A DNA stretch of 64,000 bases from an uncultured Bacteroidota bacterium (GTDB taxonomy: Bacteria > Bacteroidota > Bacteroidia > Flavobacteriales > Flavobacteriaceae): assembly GCA_902518355.1 (NCBI GenBank), contig CABYFY010000003.1:1-64000 (forward strand), read 5' to 3'. Shown here one piece after another: positions 25,947 through 35,066 of the stretch (its first letter is position 1; each line of letters opens with the position of its first letter). The position numbers and the translations under genes were made by a program. The notes under the pieces are model-generated. The model saw only the letters and a list, made by a program, of their open reading frames with translations, did not search any database and was not told where the DNA came from.

Positions 25947-27125
25947 TTGGAAAAAACTGTACTAGTTGGTGTTATAACAAATGATCAAGGTGTTGAAAAA
26001 TCCATGGACTATCTGGATGAGTTAGCTTTCCTAACCAAAACCGCTGGCGGTTCAGTTTATAAGGTTTTCACTCAAAAATTAAATAATCCAAACCCTAAAA
26101 CATTTATCGGAGAAGGGAAGATTAATGAAATCAGGGATTATATAAAGTATAACGATGTTAAAACTGTCATATTTGACGATGAGTTAAGTGCCACTCAAGA
26201 AAGAAATATCAGTAAAATATTTAATTGTAAGATTTTAGATAGAACCAATTTGATACTGGACATTTTCGCTCAAAGGGCAAAAACAAGCTATGCTAAGACT
26301 CAAGTCGAGCTAGCACAATGTCAATATTTATTACCTAGGTTAAAAGGGATGTGGACACACCTCGAAAGACAAAAAGGTGGTATTGGAATGAGAGGGCCTG
26401 GTGAAACTGAAATCGAAACTGACAGAAGGATTGTAAGAAATAAAATCTCTTTACTTAAAGAAAAAATCAAATCCATTGATAAACAAATGCATGTTCAAAG
26501 AGGAAATCGAGGTAAACTTGTTAGGGTAGCTATAGTTGGATATACCAATGTTGGAAAATCAACACTCATGAATCTTTTGTGTAAATCAAAAGTTTTTGCA
26601 GAAGACAAGCTTTTTGCAACACTGGATACAACAGTCAGAAAACTTGTTATCGGAAATCTTCCTTTTTTAATTAGTGATACTGTTGGATTTATTAGAAAAT
26701 TGCCAACACAATTAGTTGAGTCCTTCAAAAGTACTCTAGATGAAGTAAGAGAGGCTGATTTACTTTTGCATGTTGTTGACATAACTCATAATAACTTTGA
26801 GGAACACAAAGAATCTGTAGAAAAAATACTATCTGAAATAAATTCACTAAATAAACCAACCTTATTAGTTTTTAATAAAATTGACAATTACGAAGCACTA
26901 GAAATTGACGAAGATGATTTAACCACAGAAAGAACTAAATTACATTATACCCTAGATGAGTGGAAACATACATGGATGGGGCAACTTGGAGATAATGTGA
27001 TCTTTATTTCGGCAATAGAAAAAAGTAATATAGAGGAACTTAAGAAGCTTTTATACTCTAAAGTAAGAGAAATTCATGTAACCAGATTCCCTTACAACAA
27101 CTTTCTTTATCCAGAAATTAACTAG
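25947..27125 (+). CDS. hflX: GTPase HflX
   Basis: HflX is a ribosome-associated GTPase that splits or rescues stalled ribosomes. This 392-residue copy has the N-terminal HflX domain (FIGEGKINEIRDYI, then FDDELSATQERNISKIF), the signature GGIGMRGPGETEIETDRR, and a G domain with Walker A GYTNVGKST at about residues 198-206, DTVGFIRKLP (G3) and NKID (G4). It appears to start at a TTG codon: the family motif KTVLVGV follows directly, and the first in-frame ATG would remove it. A -7 box TAAATTTG ends 22 bases upstream. The stop region overlaps the convergent DUF2480 gene by 8 bases. Confidence 0.93.
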   Translation: MEKTVLVGVITNDQGVEKSMDYLDELAFLTKTAGGSVYKVFTQKLNNPNPKTFIGEGKINEIRDYIKYNDVKTVIFDDELSATQERNISKIFNCKILDRTNLILDIFAQRAKTSYAKTQVELAQCQYLLPRLKGMWTHLERQKGGIGMRGPGETEIETDRRIVRNKISLLKEKIKSIDKQMHVQRGNRGKLVRVAIVGYTNVGKSTLMNLLCKSKVFAEDKLFATLDTTVRKLVIGNLPFLISDTVGFIRKLPTQLVESFKSTLDEVREADLLLHVVDITHNNFEEHKESVEKILSEINSLNKPTLLVFNKIDNYEALEIDEDDLTTERTKLHYTLDEWKHTWMGQLGDNVIFISAIEKSNIEELKKLLYSKVREIHVTRFPYNNFLYPEIN

Positions 27126-27627
27126 TTTTTTTAAATACAGGTACAGCTGAGCAAGCTTCACCAAACATAATGCTTTTTGCCAAAGGCTTTAATTTTGTTG
27201 TTAATATGTGATAAGCAGAAATCGGAATTTTTTTATCTGAACATCCTTTAATTATTACCGATTTACCTTCATAAATAGAGTAGTCAATTGAATTTATAGT
27301 ATCCTCAAAATATTTCTCAAAAAACTTTTTCTCATTACCTATAATAACAAGCTCAGTAAAGTTTTCCAATTGAGAAGAAATTAACATATAAGCCCATGTT
27401 GGAATAATAGCATCTGAGCTACAATGAACATAAACATATGCATTAGTGTAAGCAGACCAATCGTGTTTGTTTATGTTATTTCTAAAGTCTTTTTCTTTTA
27501 AAAATAAGCCTTCAAACAGCCATTTTTTTATATCAATTTCAAATATATTGCTTGGTAGTTTTATTTCATCTAGATCGATTGTCATCAATCCGCTTTTTTC
27601 AACTCTATTTACAATTTCCCCAGACAT
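27118..27627 (-). CDS. DUF2480 family protein
   Basis: This 169-residue cytoplasmic protein belongs to DUF2480, a Bacteroidota family with no known biochemical function. Recognisable segments are MSGEIVNRVEKSGLMTIDLD, DWSAYTNAYVYVHCSSDAIIP and a C-terminal ACSAVPVFKK. It is the last gene of the suf operon, where DUF2480 genes are regularly found in Flavobacteriia, so a role in Fe-S cluster metabolism is suspected. Two cysteines (in VHCSSD and IIKGCSD) and one near the C-terminus could matter. Its start codon shares a base with the stop of the HMG-CoA synthase gene. Confidence 0.82.
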   Translation of the reverse strand: MSGEIVNRVEKSGLMTIDLDEIKLPSNIFEIDIKKWLFEGLFLKEKDFRNNINKHDWSAYTNAYVYVHCSSDAIIPTWAYMLISSQLENFTELVIIGNEKKFFEKYFEDTINSIDYSIYEGKSVIIKGCSDKKIPISAYHILTTKLKPLAKSIMFGEACSAVPVFKKTS

Positions 27628-29045
27628 TAAATTTTATATCTTCTATAGCCTTTGGAATTAACAGTTTTGTCAGTGTGTGAAAACCTGACGCTGTGATTGG
27701 ATAGTGGTGGGATATTTTTTGATTTATGTAAATTTTGGTAATCTTCAAATGAAATTTCTTTTCTGTTATTTAATGATTCAAATAATTTTGATGTTTGAAT
27801 CTTAACTTTCCAGTTTTCTTGAATTATTCCTTGAAATATTTTTGCTTTTGAACCACTACCATAGCTAATAAAGCCTACTTTTTGATCTTTTATTTCAGAT
27901 CCGTTATCATAGTGAACATTCAACATACTTAATAATGACATAAAAACTGACGCAGAGTACATATTACCAATCGATGATGATGCTTTTTCGCCTGGAGCAA
28001 TTTTATTTTTTATAAACTCCTTATATATATTTGATTTGTAAGCTTTTTTAGTGAATAATTCATCATCTTCAGACCCTATTTCATTTAATAAATCACCAAA
28101 TTTTTCATCTTTTTTTATCCAATTAAACCAGTTGTTAAAAATCATTCTCCTGCCGTGAAATGCGTATGGCAAATGAAAAATAATATGATCCCATTCGTTA
28201 AGAAAATCCGTTTTTTTATTTTTTTCAAAATGAATAAATGCTTCCTGCATTCTATCAACATAACAAGCATTAGAAAATTGTCCATCAAAGACTGGTTCAT
28301 CCTTGAAAACTTCAATTATTTCACTGTTATTATTCCAAAATATCGATTCAGAAAACTTTTCTTCAAAATCACTATCAGAAATATTTAGGTTTAGCTTACT
28401 TATAATTTCATTTATTAAATCTTTTTTATTAAAAGTTCTTCTCGGTTTAAAAAAATCATTTTCGCTTTTCGTAGCTATACCCCATGCATTATCAATAGTA
28501 AGTATTGAGGGATTTTCTGTTATTAATAAAGCTATGGCTCCAGCTCCTTGTGTATACTCACCGGTTGAGTTAAGTTCATATTTAGATAAATCGGAACTAA
28601 CAACAATCGCTTTTTTGCCAGAATTTCTTGAAACCCAATCAATTGTATTCTGAAGTGCATCAACTCCACCAATACACGCAAATGTCATATCCGTGATATC
28701 ACAGTTTTTCAGACACCTTTCCCCAAATTTATTTGTAAAATATTTTTCAACTAAATCAGTAGCATATGTAGCAGAGGGTTTAGACGCGTCAAGTGCGCTT
28801 TCTGTTCCCATATAAATTCTTCCAATTTCCTGAGGATCAAGATTGTTTTTTTCAAATAAGTCAATCAGGGCATTAGCCGCAAATGACGATGGGTCCTCAT
28901 TAGAATCTGCAATTGCCATTTTTTCTAATCCAAGACCCTTATTCAATTTTTGAAAGTCTAAGTTTCTTTTTTCAGAAAGCTGTTCAATTGATAGATATAT
29001 CGATGGAACGTAGTATGAAATTGCGTCAATTCCTATTTTCTTCAT
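27627..29045 (-). CDS. Hydroxymethylglutaryl-CoA synthase family protein
   Basis: This 472-residue enzyme resembles HMG-CoA synthase, which condenses acetyl-CoA with acetoacetyl-CoA in the mevalonate route to isoprenoids. The thiolase-fold active site is visible: Glu82 in GTESALDASKP, the nucleophile Cys124 in TFACIGGVDAL, a His in HLPYAFHGRR, and GNMYSASVF near the C-terminus. Flavobacteriia use the mevalonate pathway, so this is expected in the genome. Its position inside the suf operon, 4 bases after the DUF59 gene, is notable. It is longer than the about 390-residue staphylococcal enzyme. A related acyl-condensing reaction is possible. Confidence 0.85.
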   Translation of the reverse strand: MKKIGIDAISYYVPSIYLSIEQLSEKRNLDFQKLNKGLGLEKMAIADSNEDPSSFAANALIDLFEKNNLDPQEIGRIYMGTESALDASKPSATYATDLVEKYFTNKFGERCLKNCDITDMTFACIGGVDALQNTIDWVSRNSGKKAIVVSSDLSKYELNSTGEYTQGAGAIALLITENPSILTIDNAWGIATKSENDFFKPRRTFNKKDLINEIISKLNLNISDSDFEEKFSESIFWNNNSEIIEVFKDEPVFDGQFSNACYVDRMQEAFIHFEKNKKTDFLNEWDHIIFHLPYAFHGRRMIFNNWFNWIKKDEKFGDLLNEIGSEDDELFTKKAYKSNIYKEFIKNKIAPGEKASSSIGNMYSASVFMSLLSMLNVHYDNGSEIKDQKVGFISYGSGSKAKIFQGIIQENWKVKIQTSKLFESLNNRKEISFEDYQNLHKSKNIPPLSNHSVRFSHTDKTVNSKGYRRYKI

Positions 29046-29049
29046 AATC

Positions 29050-29376
29050 CTATAAAATTCCTAATTCTAATTTTGCTTCATCGCTCATCAAATCTTGAGA
29101 CCAAGGTGGTTCAAAGGTTATCTCTACTTCAACATCTTTTACTCCTTGAACTGTTTTAACTTTTTCTTCAACATCAACAGGTAAAGTTTCCGCAACCGGG
29201 CAATTTGGTGTTGTCAAGGTCATTAGTATTTTGACATCAAAATTCTCGTTTACCATAATATCATAAATTAGGCCAAGCTCATATATGTCCACTGGAATCT
29301 CAGGGTCAAATATTGTTTTAATCGTCTTGATTATTTTTTCACCTATTACGTTAGGGTCAAATTTTTGATCTGTCAT
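29050..29376 (-). CDS. DUF59/MIP18-family Fe-S assembly protein (SufT-like)
   Basis: This 108-residue protein is a DUF59 (MIP18) domain throughout. The key motifs are FDPEIPVDIYELGLIYDI and LTTPNCPVAETL, with the conserved cysteine. Members assist Fe-S cluster maturation or carrier function, and in suf operons are often called SufT. It follows sufE with no gap and precedes the HMG-CoA synthase gene by 4 bases, fully consistent with the suf transcript. The exact target is unknown. Confidence 0.9.
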   Translation of the reverse strand: MTDQKFDPNVIGEKIIKTIKTIFDPEIPVDIYELGLIYDIMVNENFDVKILMTLTTPNCPVAETLPVDVEEKVKTVQGVKDVEVEITFEPPWSQDLMSDEAKLELGIL

Positions 29377-29796
29377 TTATTTAGTTTTTGAAAATGCAAT
29401 CGCATAAAATTTTATTTTTTTTATCATATTGTTAAGACCGTTAGCCCTGTTTGGGGATAAATGCTGTCTCAAACCAATTTTATCAATAAAGTCCAGACTA
29501 GCATTTATTATATCGTCAGGCCTTTGATTTGAAAAAGTTCTAATTAAAAGGCTCACAATTCCCTTCGTGATAATTGCATCACTATCAGCAGAAAACTCAA
29601 CAAATCCATCATTTTCTTGCGCATGTAGCCAAACTTTACTTTGACAACCCTTAATTATATTATCATCGGTTTTATTAATGTCATCAATTACAGGCACGGA
29701 TTTTCCTAACTCAATTAGGTATTCATATTTGTCCATCCAAGAATCGAAGATATCAAATTCTTCAACTATCTGGTCTTGTATTTCTTTAATTTTCAC
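29377..29796 (-). CDS. sufE: Cysteine desulfuration protein SufE
   Basis: SufE takes persulfide sulfur from SufS and passes it to the SufBCD scaffold. The 139-residue protein has the active cysteine Cys51 in IIKGCQSKVWL, at the same number as in E. coli SufE. SADSDAIITKGIVSLLIR and LSPNRANGLNNM follow. It lies 61 bases after sufS in the suf operon and abuts the DUF59 gene. The 61-base gap before it holds no clear hairpin or promoter. Confidence 0.95.
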   Translation of the reverse strand: MKIKEIQDQIVEEFDIFDSWMDKYEYLIELGKSVPVIDDINKTDDNIIKGCQSKVWLHAQENDGFVEFSADSDAIITKGIVSLLIRTFSNQRPDDIINASLDFIDKIGLRQHLSPNRANGLNNMIKKIKFYAIAFSKTK

Positions 29797-29857
29797 TTTA
29801 GCTTTTTATAAAAATAGTAATAGAAATTAATTTAGAACAAAGAAAATTAATTAATCA

Positions 29858-31081
29858 TCAAGATAGCATTGTTGATGCTTTTTTTAACGCATTAATAAGT
29901 GTATCTATCTCCTCAGTTGTATTGTAAAAGCAAAAAGATATACGAATTGTACCAGGAATTTTAAAGAAATCCATTATTGGTTGTGCACAATGATGTCCAG
30001 TCCTGACAGCTATCCCTAGGTTGTCAATTAAACTTCCGATGTCATAAGGATGAATACTTCCGATGTTAAATGAAATAACAGATGTTTTATTTTTTGATTC
30101 TCCATAAATCTTCATCCCATCAATTTCAAGTAATTTTTCAGTGGCATAATTCAATAAATAATCTTCATATTCCTTAATATTTTCTAAACCAATAGTATTA
30201 ATGTAATCAAGTGCAATTCCAGACGCAATCACTCCAGCAATATTAGGAGTACCAGCTTCAAATTTATTTGGAAGTTCAGAATACGTTGTTTTTTCAAATG
30301 TTACTTCATCTATCATTTCTCCACCACCTTGGTATGCAGGAAGTTTCTCAAGCCATTCCTTTTTTCCATAAAGAATGCCAACACCCGTAGGACCACAAAA
30401 TTTATGAGCTGAACAGACATAAAAATCAACATCTAATTTTCTTACATCAACCTTGAAATGTGGTACCGCCTGAGCTCCGTCAATTAATACTGCAGCACCA
30501 ACTTGATGAGATTTCTCTATTATTTCTTGAATATTATTAACGGTTCCTAAAGCATTAGATACGTGATTAACAAAAACTATCTTAGTTTTGTCTGATAAAA
30601 GATTAGAGAATGCATTTAAATCTAGTTCACCTTTATCATTCATCGGAATCACCTTCATCTTCGCTCCTGTTTTTTCGCATAGCATTTGCCATGGAACAAT
30701 ATTGCTGTGATGTTCAAGTTGAGAAACAATAATTTCATCTTTATCATCTAAAAAATTAGTAAATCCACTAGAAACTAGATTTATGCTATGGGTTGTACCC
30801 GAAGTAAAAATTATTTCACTTGAACTTCTTGCATTAAAGTGATTGCTAAATTTTTTTCTAGTGTCCTCATACTTTTCAGTAGCAATTTGGCTTAGTGTAT
30901 GTACACCTCTATGAATGTTTGAGTTTAAATTTTTATAATAGCTTGAAATAGACTCGATAACACAATTAGGAGTTTGTGAAGTCGCAGCATTATCCAAATA
31001 TATGAGCTTGTTTCCGTTGACTGTTGTATTTAAAATCGGAAATTCTTTTCTTATTGATTCTATGTTATTTAAAATATTCAT
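29858..31081 (-). CDS. sufS: Cysteine desulfurase SufS
   Basis: This PLP enzyme removes sulfur from cysteine to supply Fe-S assembly. The 407-residue protein has YLDNAATSQTP near the start, THSINLV, the PLP lysine Lys227 in CSAHKFCGPTG, and the persulfide cysteine Cys365 in RTGHHCAQPIM, all as in group II desulfurases. The start is taken at 31081, one base after the sufD stop, giving MNILNNIESIRKEFPIL; an ATG four codons earlier overlaps sufD and is less likely. It works with the adjacent SufE. Confidence 0.96.
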   Translation of the reverse strand: MNILNNIESIRKEFPILNTTVNGNKLIYLDNAATSQTPNCVIESISSYYKNLNSNIHRGVHTLSQIATEKYEDTRKKFSNHFNARSSSEIIFTSGTTHSINLVSSGFTNFLDDKDEIIVSQLEHHSNIVPWQMLCEKTGAKMKVIPMNDKGELDLNAFSNLLSDKTKIVFVNHVSNALGTVNNIQEIIEKSHQVGAAVLIDGAQAVPHFKVDVRKLDVDFYVCSAHKFCGPTGVGILYGKKEWLEKLPAYQGGGEMIDEVTFEKTTYSELPNKFEAGTPNIAGVIASGIALDYINTIGLENIKEYEDYLLNYATEKLLEIDGMKIYGESKNKTSVISFNIGSIHPYDIGSLIDNLGIAVRTGHHCAQPIMDFFKIPGTIRISFCFYNTTEEIDTLINALKKASTMLS

Positions 31082-31082
31082 T

Positions 31083-32399
31083 TTAAATATCAAAGCCTAT
31101 TTTTACTCCTAGCTTTTTGGCAATAATTTGATTAATTCTGGTTTTTACTTGTGTAATCCCTACACTACCCAATACCTTATTTGCAAAACCATACATCATT
31201 AGTGCAGTAGCTTCTTTTTCAGGAATACCCCTTGATCTCAAGTAAAAGAGTGCATTTTGATCTAGTTGACCAACTGTACAACCATGCGAGCATTTAACAT
31301 CATCTGCAAATATTTCAAGTTGAGGCTTTGTATTTATTGTAGCTTTATCTGAAGTTAAAACATTATTATTAGCTTGGAATGCATTGGTCTTTTGAGCTTC
31401 TTTTTCCACCATAACTTGACCATTGAAAACCCCTACTGAGTTATCCCCGAAAATCCCTTTATAATCTTGATAACTATTACAATTTGGTTTTTTGTGATGT
31501 ATTAATGTATTATGGTCAACATGTTGGTTTGATCCAATTATCGTTATTCCGTTTATTGTTGATTCGATTCTTTCACCGTTTTGTATGATACTTAAGTTAT
31601 TTCTTGTCAATTCCCCACCAAGAGAAAATGTATGCAGAGAGTAATCACTATTTCTTTCCTGACTTACAAATGTGTTATCAATTAAAGATGCATTGGTTTT
31701 ATCATTTTGAATTTTATAGTGTTTAACTTCGGACCTTACATTACAGTAAATTTCAGAAACACTGTTGACCAAAACACTATTTTCACTTAAACTTTGATGT
31801 CTTTCAATAATTTCTACTTGAGAATTTTCACCAACAATAATTAAGTTTCTTGGTTGATAGAAAACAGATTCATTTTTACCGGTTGAAAAATAGATTACTT
31901 GTATAGGTTTGTCAACCTGAACATTTTTTGGGATGTGTATAAAGGATCCTTCACTTGAAAAAGCAGTATTCAAAGAAGTGATTCCATCCTTTTTTGAAAT
32001 TTTATCAAAATAATTCTCAATTAATAGGTCGTATTTTGATTGATTTAACGCTGATGATAAAATACAAATATCCATTCCATCGTGCGTTGTTTCTGAAAGG
32101 TGTGAACTGTATTTTCCATCGACAAAAATAATTTTATACGATTCAACATCGTCTATCAAATATTTTTTTATGTCTTTAAATTCTAAAGCTTTAGTTTCAG
32201 ACGGAAATAATTTATAGTCGTAATTAAGGGTTTTTTTTAATGAAGTATACTTCCAGTTTTCTAGTTTTTTTGTCGGAAATCCTTCTTTTTCAAAAGTCTT
32301 TATTGCCTTTGTTCTTATTCCGTGAACATAGCTATCAATGTCTTTTTGATCCTCAAAAGCAATAAAAGATGATAATAATTTTTCCTTTAATTGAGTCAT
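31083..32399 (-). CDS. sufD: Fe-S cluster assembly protein SufD
   Basis: SufD pairs with SufB to form the scaffold on which Fe-S clusters are built, with SufC as ATPase. The 438-residue protein has the SufBD beta-helix core with HIPKNVQVDKPIQVIYF, VFNGQVMVEKEAQKTNAFQ, DDVKCSHGCTVGQLDQNALF and LRSRGIPEKEATALMMYGFA. The conserved His in CSHGCTVG is present. It lies 2 bases downstream of sufC in the order sufB-sufC-sufD. Confidence 0.96.
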   Translation of the reverse strand: MTQLKEKLLSSFIAFEDQKDIDSYVHGIRTKAIKTFEKEGFPTKKLENWKYTSLKKTLNYDYKLFPSETKALEFKDIKKYLIDDVESYKIIFVDGKYSSHLSETTHDGMDICILSSALNQSKYDLLIENYFDKISKKDGITSLNTAFSSEGSFIHIPKNVQVDKPIQVIYFSTGKNESVFYQPRNLIIVGENSQVEIIERHQSLSENSVLVNSVSEIYCNVRSEVKHYKIQNDKTNASLIDNTFVSQERNSDYSLHTFSLGGELTRNNLSIIQNGERIESTINGITIIGSNQHVDHNTLIHHKKPNCNSYQDYKGIFGDNSVGVFNGQVMVEKEAQKTNAFQANNNVLTSDKATINTKPQLEIFADDVKCSHGCTVGQLDQNALFYLRSRGIPEKEATALMMYGFANKVLGSVGITQVKTRINQIIAKKLGVKIGFDI

Positions 32400-32401
32400 G
32401 A

Positions 32402-33154
32402 CTAACTTTTAATCTCCTCTTTAATCCAGTCGTATCCTTTTTCCTCTAATTCAAATGCTAATTCCTTGCCACCAGATTTCACAATCTTACCGTCAAATAA
32501 AACATGAACAAAATCAGGGACAATGTGATCTAAAAGTCTTTGATAATGAGTGATAACCAATACAGCATTATCTTTGCTCTTAAGTTTGTTAACTCCGTTG
32601 GCAACAATTTTTAAGGCATCGATATCTAAACCAGAATCTGTTTCATCAAGTATAGCAAGTTTAGGCTCTAACATTGCCATTTGAAAAATTTCATTTCTTT
32701 TTTTCTCACCTCCTGAAAATCCATCATTAATTGACCTAGAAAGAAATTTTTGATCAATATCCAATAAATCACATTTTTCTCTAAGCTTTTGGAGCATATC
32801 TTTTGCAGACATTTCTTTTTCACCTTGAGCTTTTCGAGTTTCGTTAATCGCAGTTTTAATAAAGTTTGTAGTTGTTACTCCGGGTATTTCGATCGGATAT
32901 TGAAATGACATAAAAATACCTTTATGTGCTCTTTCTTCAGGTGAAATATCCTCTAAGTTTTCATTTTCAAATATAATTTGACCATCAGTCATTTCATATT
33001 CTTCCTTACCTGTTATAACAGATGCGAGTGTACTTTTACCAGAGCCATTAGGCCCCATAATAGCATGAATTTCCCCAGGTTTAATTTCGAGATTAATTCC
33101 CTTAAGAATATCTTTTTCTTCTACTTTGGCGTGTAAATTTTTAATTTCTAACAT
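32402..33154 (-). CDS. sufC: Fe-S cluster assembly ATPase SufC
   Basis: SufC is the ABC-type ATPase of the SufBCD complex. The 250-residue protein has Walker A GPNGSGKSTLAS (about residues 35-46), a Q-loop in SFQYPIEIPG, the ABC signature region FSGGEKKRNEIFQM, Walker B LAILDETDSGLDIDAL and the H-loop ITHYQRLL. The DETDSGLD form of Walker B is characteristic of SufC compared with transporters. It lies between sufB and sufD with short spacers. Confidence 0.97.
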   Translation of the reverse strand: MLEIKNLHAKVEEKDILKGINLEIKPGEIHAIMGPNGSGKSTLASVITGKEEYEMTDGQIIFENENLEDISPEERAHKGIFMSFQYPIEIPGVTTTNFIKTAINETRKAQGEKEMSAKDMLQKLREKCDLLDIDQKFLSRSINDGFSGGEKKRNEIFQMAMLEPKLAILDETDSGLDIDALKIVANGVNKLKSKDNAVLVITHYQRLLDHIVPDFVHVLFDGKIVKSGGKELAFELEEKGYDWIKEEIKS

Positions 33155-33163
33155 AATATTATT

Positions 33164-34612
33164 TTATCCAACTGACCCTTCAAGGCTGATTTCTAATAGT
33201 TTTTGTGCTTCAACTGCAAATTCCATAGGTAATTTATTCAGAACCTCTTTGCTAAATCCATTAACAATAAGAGCAATTGCTTTTTCAGTGTCAATACCTC
33301 TTTGATTACAGTAAAATATTTGATCTTCTCCAATTTTACTCGTAGTTGCTTCATGCTCAATTTGAGCAGATTTATTTTTTGTTTCAATGTATGGGAAAGT
33401 GTGAGCTCCACATTCATTCCCAATAAGAAGACTATCACATTGTGAAAAGTTTCTAGAGTTTTTAGCCCTGGGGCTTATCTGTACAAGTCCACGATAACTG
33501 TTCTGGGATTTACCAGCAGAAATTCCTTTAGAAATTATTGTTGATTTTGTGTTTTCACCTAAATGAATCATTTTGGTTCCAGTATCTGCTTGCTGAAAAT
33601 TGTTAGTCACAGCTATGGAATAAAATTCACCAACAGAATTTTTTCCCTTAAGTACACATGAAGGATATTTCCATGTCACAGCACTTCCGGTTTCAACCTG
33701 TGTCCATGAGATTTTTGCATTATTCTCACAAAGACCTCTTTTAGTAACAAAATTGAAAACCCCACCATTTCCATCACTATCTCCTGGAAACCAGTTTTGA
33801 ACAGTACTGTATTTGATTTCAGCATCATCTAATGCAATTAATTCTACAACTGCTGCGTGAAGTTGATTTTCATTTCTGCTTGGTGCTGAACAACCCTCAA
33901 GATAACTTACATAACTTCCTTTGTCTGCTACTACTAATGTTCTTTCAAATTGGCCTGTTCCAGCCTCATTAATTCTGAAATATGTTGAGAGTTCCATTGG
34001 ACATTTTACTCCTTTTGGGATGTAGCAAAAAGATCCATCACTAAATACTGCTGAATTTAAAGCAGCATAATAATTATCTGTCTTTGGTATTACTGTTCCA
34101 ATATATTTTTTTACTAGTTCAGGATGTTCTTTAATCGCTTCGTTCATTGAACAAAAAATGATTCCTTTTTCTTTTAAAGTATCTTTAAAAGAGGTTGCAA
34201 CAGAAACAGAATCAATAACAACATCAACAGCAACTCCAGCCAATTTTTTTTGTTCATCAACAGAGATTCCTAGTTTTTTAAATGTTTCAAGAAGTTCAGG
34301 ATCAACTTCATCAAGACTATTATATTTTGGCTTATTTGACGGAGCAGAATAATATGAGATTTTCTGTAAATCGGGTTTTTCATATTTTACATTTGCCCAT
34401 TCAGGCTCACTCATTTCTTGCCATTTTTTAAAGGCATCTAATCTCCACTCAGTCATCCACTCAGGCTCTTCTTTTTTCTTTGAAATAGCAATAATTATTT
34501 CTTCGTTTAATCCCACAGGAAGAGTGTCAGACTCGATGTCTGTGTAGAAACCATATTCGTATTCTTTGGTTTCTAATTCTTTCTTTAAATCATCTTCTGT
34601 ATACTTGCTCAT
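33164..34612 (-). CDS. sufB: Fe-S cluster assembly protein SufB
   Basis: SufB is the main scaffold subunit for de novo Fe-S cluster assembly. The 482-residue protein has family hallmarks: [49 protein letters not shown], the conserved cysteine in [20 protein letters not shown] and the terminal [20 protein letters not shown]. It follows the sufA-like gene by 6 bases and precedes sufC by 9. Confidence 0.97.
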   Translation of the reverse strand: MSKYTEDDLKKELETKEYEYGFYTDIESDTLPVGLNEEIIIAISKKKEEPEWMTEWRLDAFKKWQEMSEPEWANVKYEKPDLQKISYYSAPSNKPKYNSLDEVDPELLETFKKLGISVDEQKKLAGVAVDVVIDSVSVATSFKDTLKEKGIIFCSMNEAIKEHPELVKKYIGTVIPKTDNYYAALNSAVFSDGSFCYIPKGVKCPMELSTYFRINEAGTGQFERTLVVADKGSYVSYLEGCSAPSRNENQLHAAVVELIALDDAEIKYSTVQNWFPGDSDGNGGVFNFVTKRGLCENNAKISWTQVETGSAVTWKYPSCVLKGKNSVGEFYSIAVTNNFQQADTGTKMIHLGENTKSTIISKGISAGKSQNSYRGLVQISPRAKNSRNFSQCDSLLIGNECGAHTFPYIETKNKSAQIEHEATTSKIGEDQIFYCNQRGIDTEKAIALIVNGFSKEVLNKLPMEFAVEAQKLLEISLEGSVG

Positions 34613-34618
34613 AATTTT

Positions 34619-34948
34619 TTATAATGAAAAACTTTCTCCACAACCACAGGTTCTGTTAGCATTTGGATTTACAAATACAAATCCCTTGCCATTAAGACCT
34701 CCTGAGTACTCTAATGTTGTGCCAACTAAATAGAGTAAACTTTTTTTATCAACTACGATTTTTATCTCATTATCTTCAAAAAGTTTGTCATCCTCTTTAA
34801 GATTATTGTCAAATTTTAAATCATATGATAAACCAGAACAACCACCACTTTTAACACCAACTCTGACAAAGTCAGAATTATGGTTAAAACCGTCATCTTC
34901 CATTAATTTTATTACCCTATTTCTTGCAAGGTCTGTTATACTGATCAC
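34619..34948 (-). CDS. A-type Fe-S carrier protein (SufA/IscA/ErpA family)
   Basis: This 109-residue protein carries assembled clusters to target enzymes. The three ligating cysteines are Cys37 in KSGGCSGLSY and Cys101 and Cys103 in RTCGCGESF. A GTG at 34948 is chosen as start, giving MISITDLARNRVIKLMEDDG, which matches the family N-terminus. An in-frame ATG at 34984 would add MLYICCPFKFSS and would overlap the TATATTTG promoter box, so it is unlikely. It is the first gene of the suf operon, 6 bases before sufB. Confidence 0.93.
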   Translation of the reverse strand: MISITDLARNRVIKLMEDDGFNHNSDFVRVGVKSGGCSGLSYDLKFDNNLKEDDKLFEDNEIKIVVDKKSLLYLVGTTLEYSGGLNGKGFVFVNPNANRTCGCGESFSL

Positions 34949-34970
34949 ACTACTAAATTTAAATGGACAA

Positions 34971-34978
34971 CAAATATA
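34971..34978 (-). promoter_or_regulatory. Bacteroidota -7 promoter box of the suf operon
   Basis: Read on the minus strand this is TATATTTG, an exact TAnnTTTG match. It lies 22 bases upstream of the GTG start at 34948. No -33 TTG was found at standard spacing, and no Fe-S regulator operator could be recognised nearby. Confidence 0.5.
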
Positions 34979-35053
34979 CAACATAACCGCATTTTTTTAT
35001 TAAAAAATTATAATATTCCTGATTTGATTAACAGAGATTTAACTAAAACAATG

Positions 35054-35061
35054 TAAATTTG
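35054..35061 (+). promoter_or_regulatory. Bacteroidota -7 promoter box before thiL
   Basis: TAAATTTG matches TAnnTTTG and ends 5 bases before the thiL ATG at 35067, which predicts a leaderless or nearly leaderless mRNA. A TTTG at 35023-35026 is the only upstream candidate and sits too far away (27 bases) for a normal -33 box. Confidence 0.45.
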
Positions 35062-35066
35062 CCTTC

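Noticed and set aside
27118-34948. Consideration that the suf region is an isc or nif system
   Set aside because: The presence of SufB, SufC, SufD and SufE with a group II desulfurase, and no IscU or NifU, fixes it as suf.
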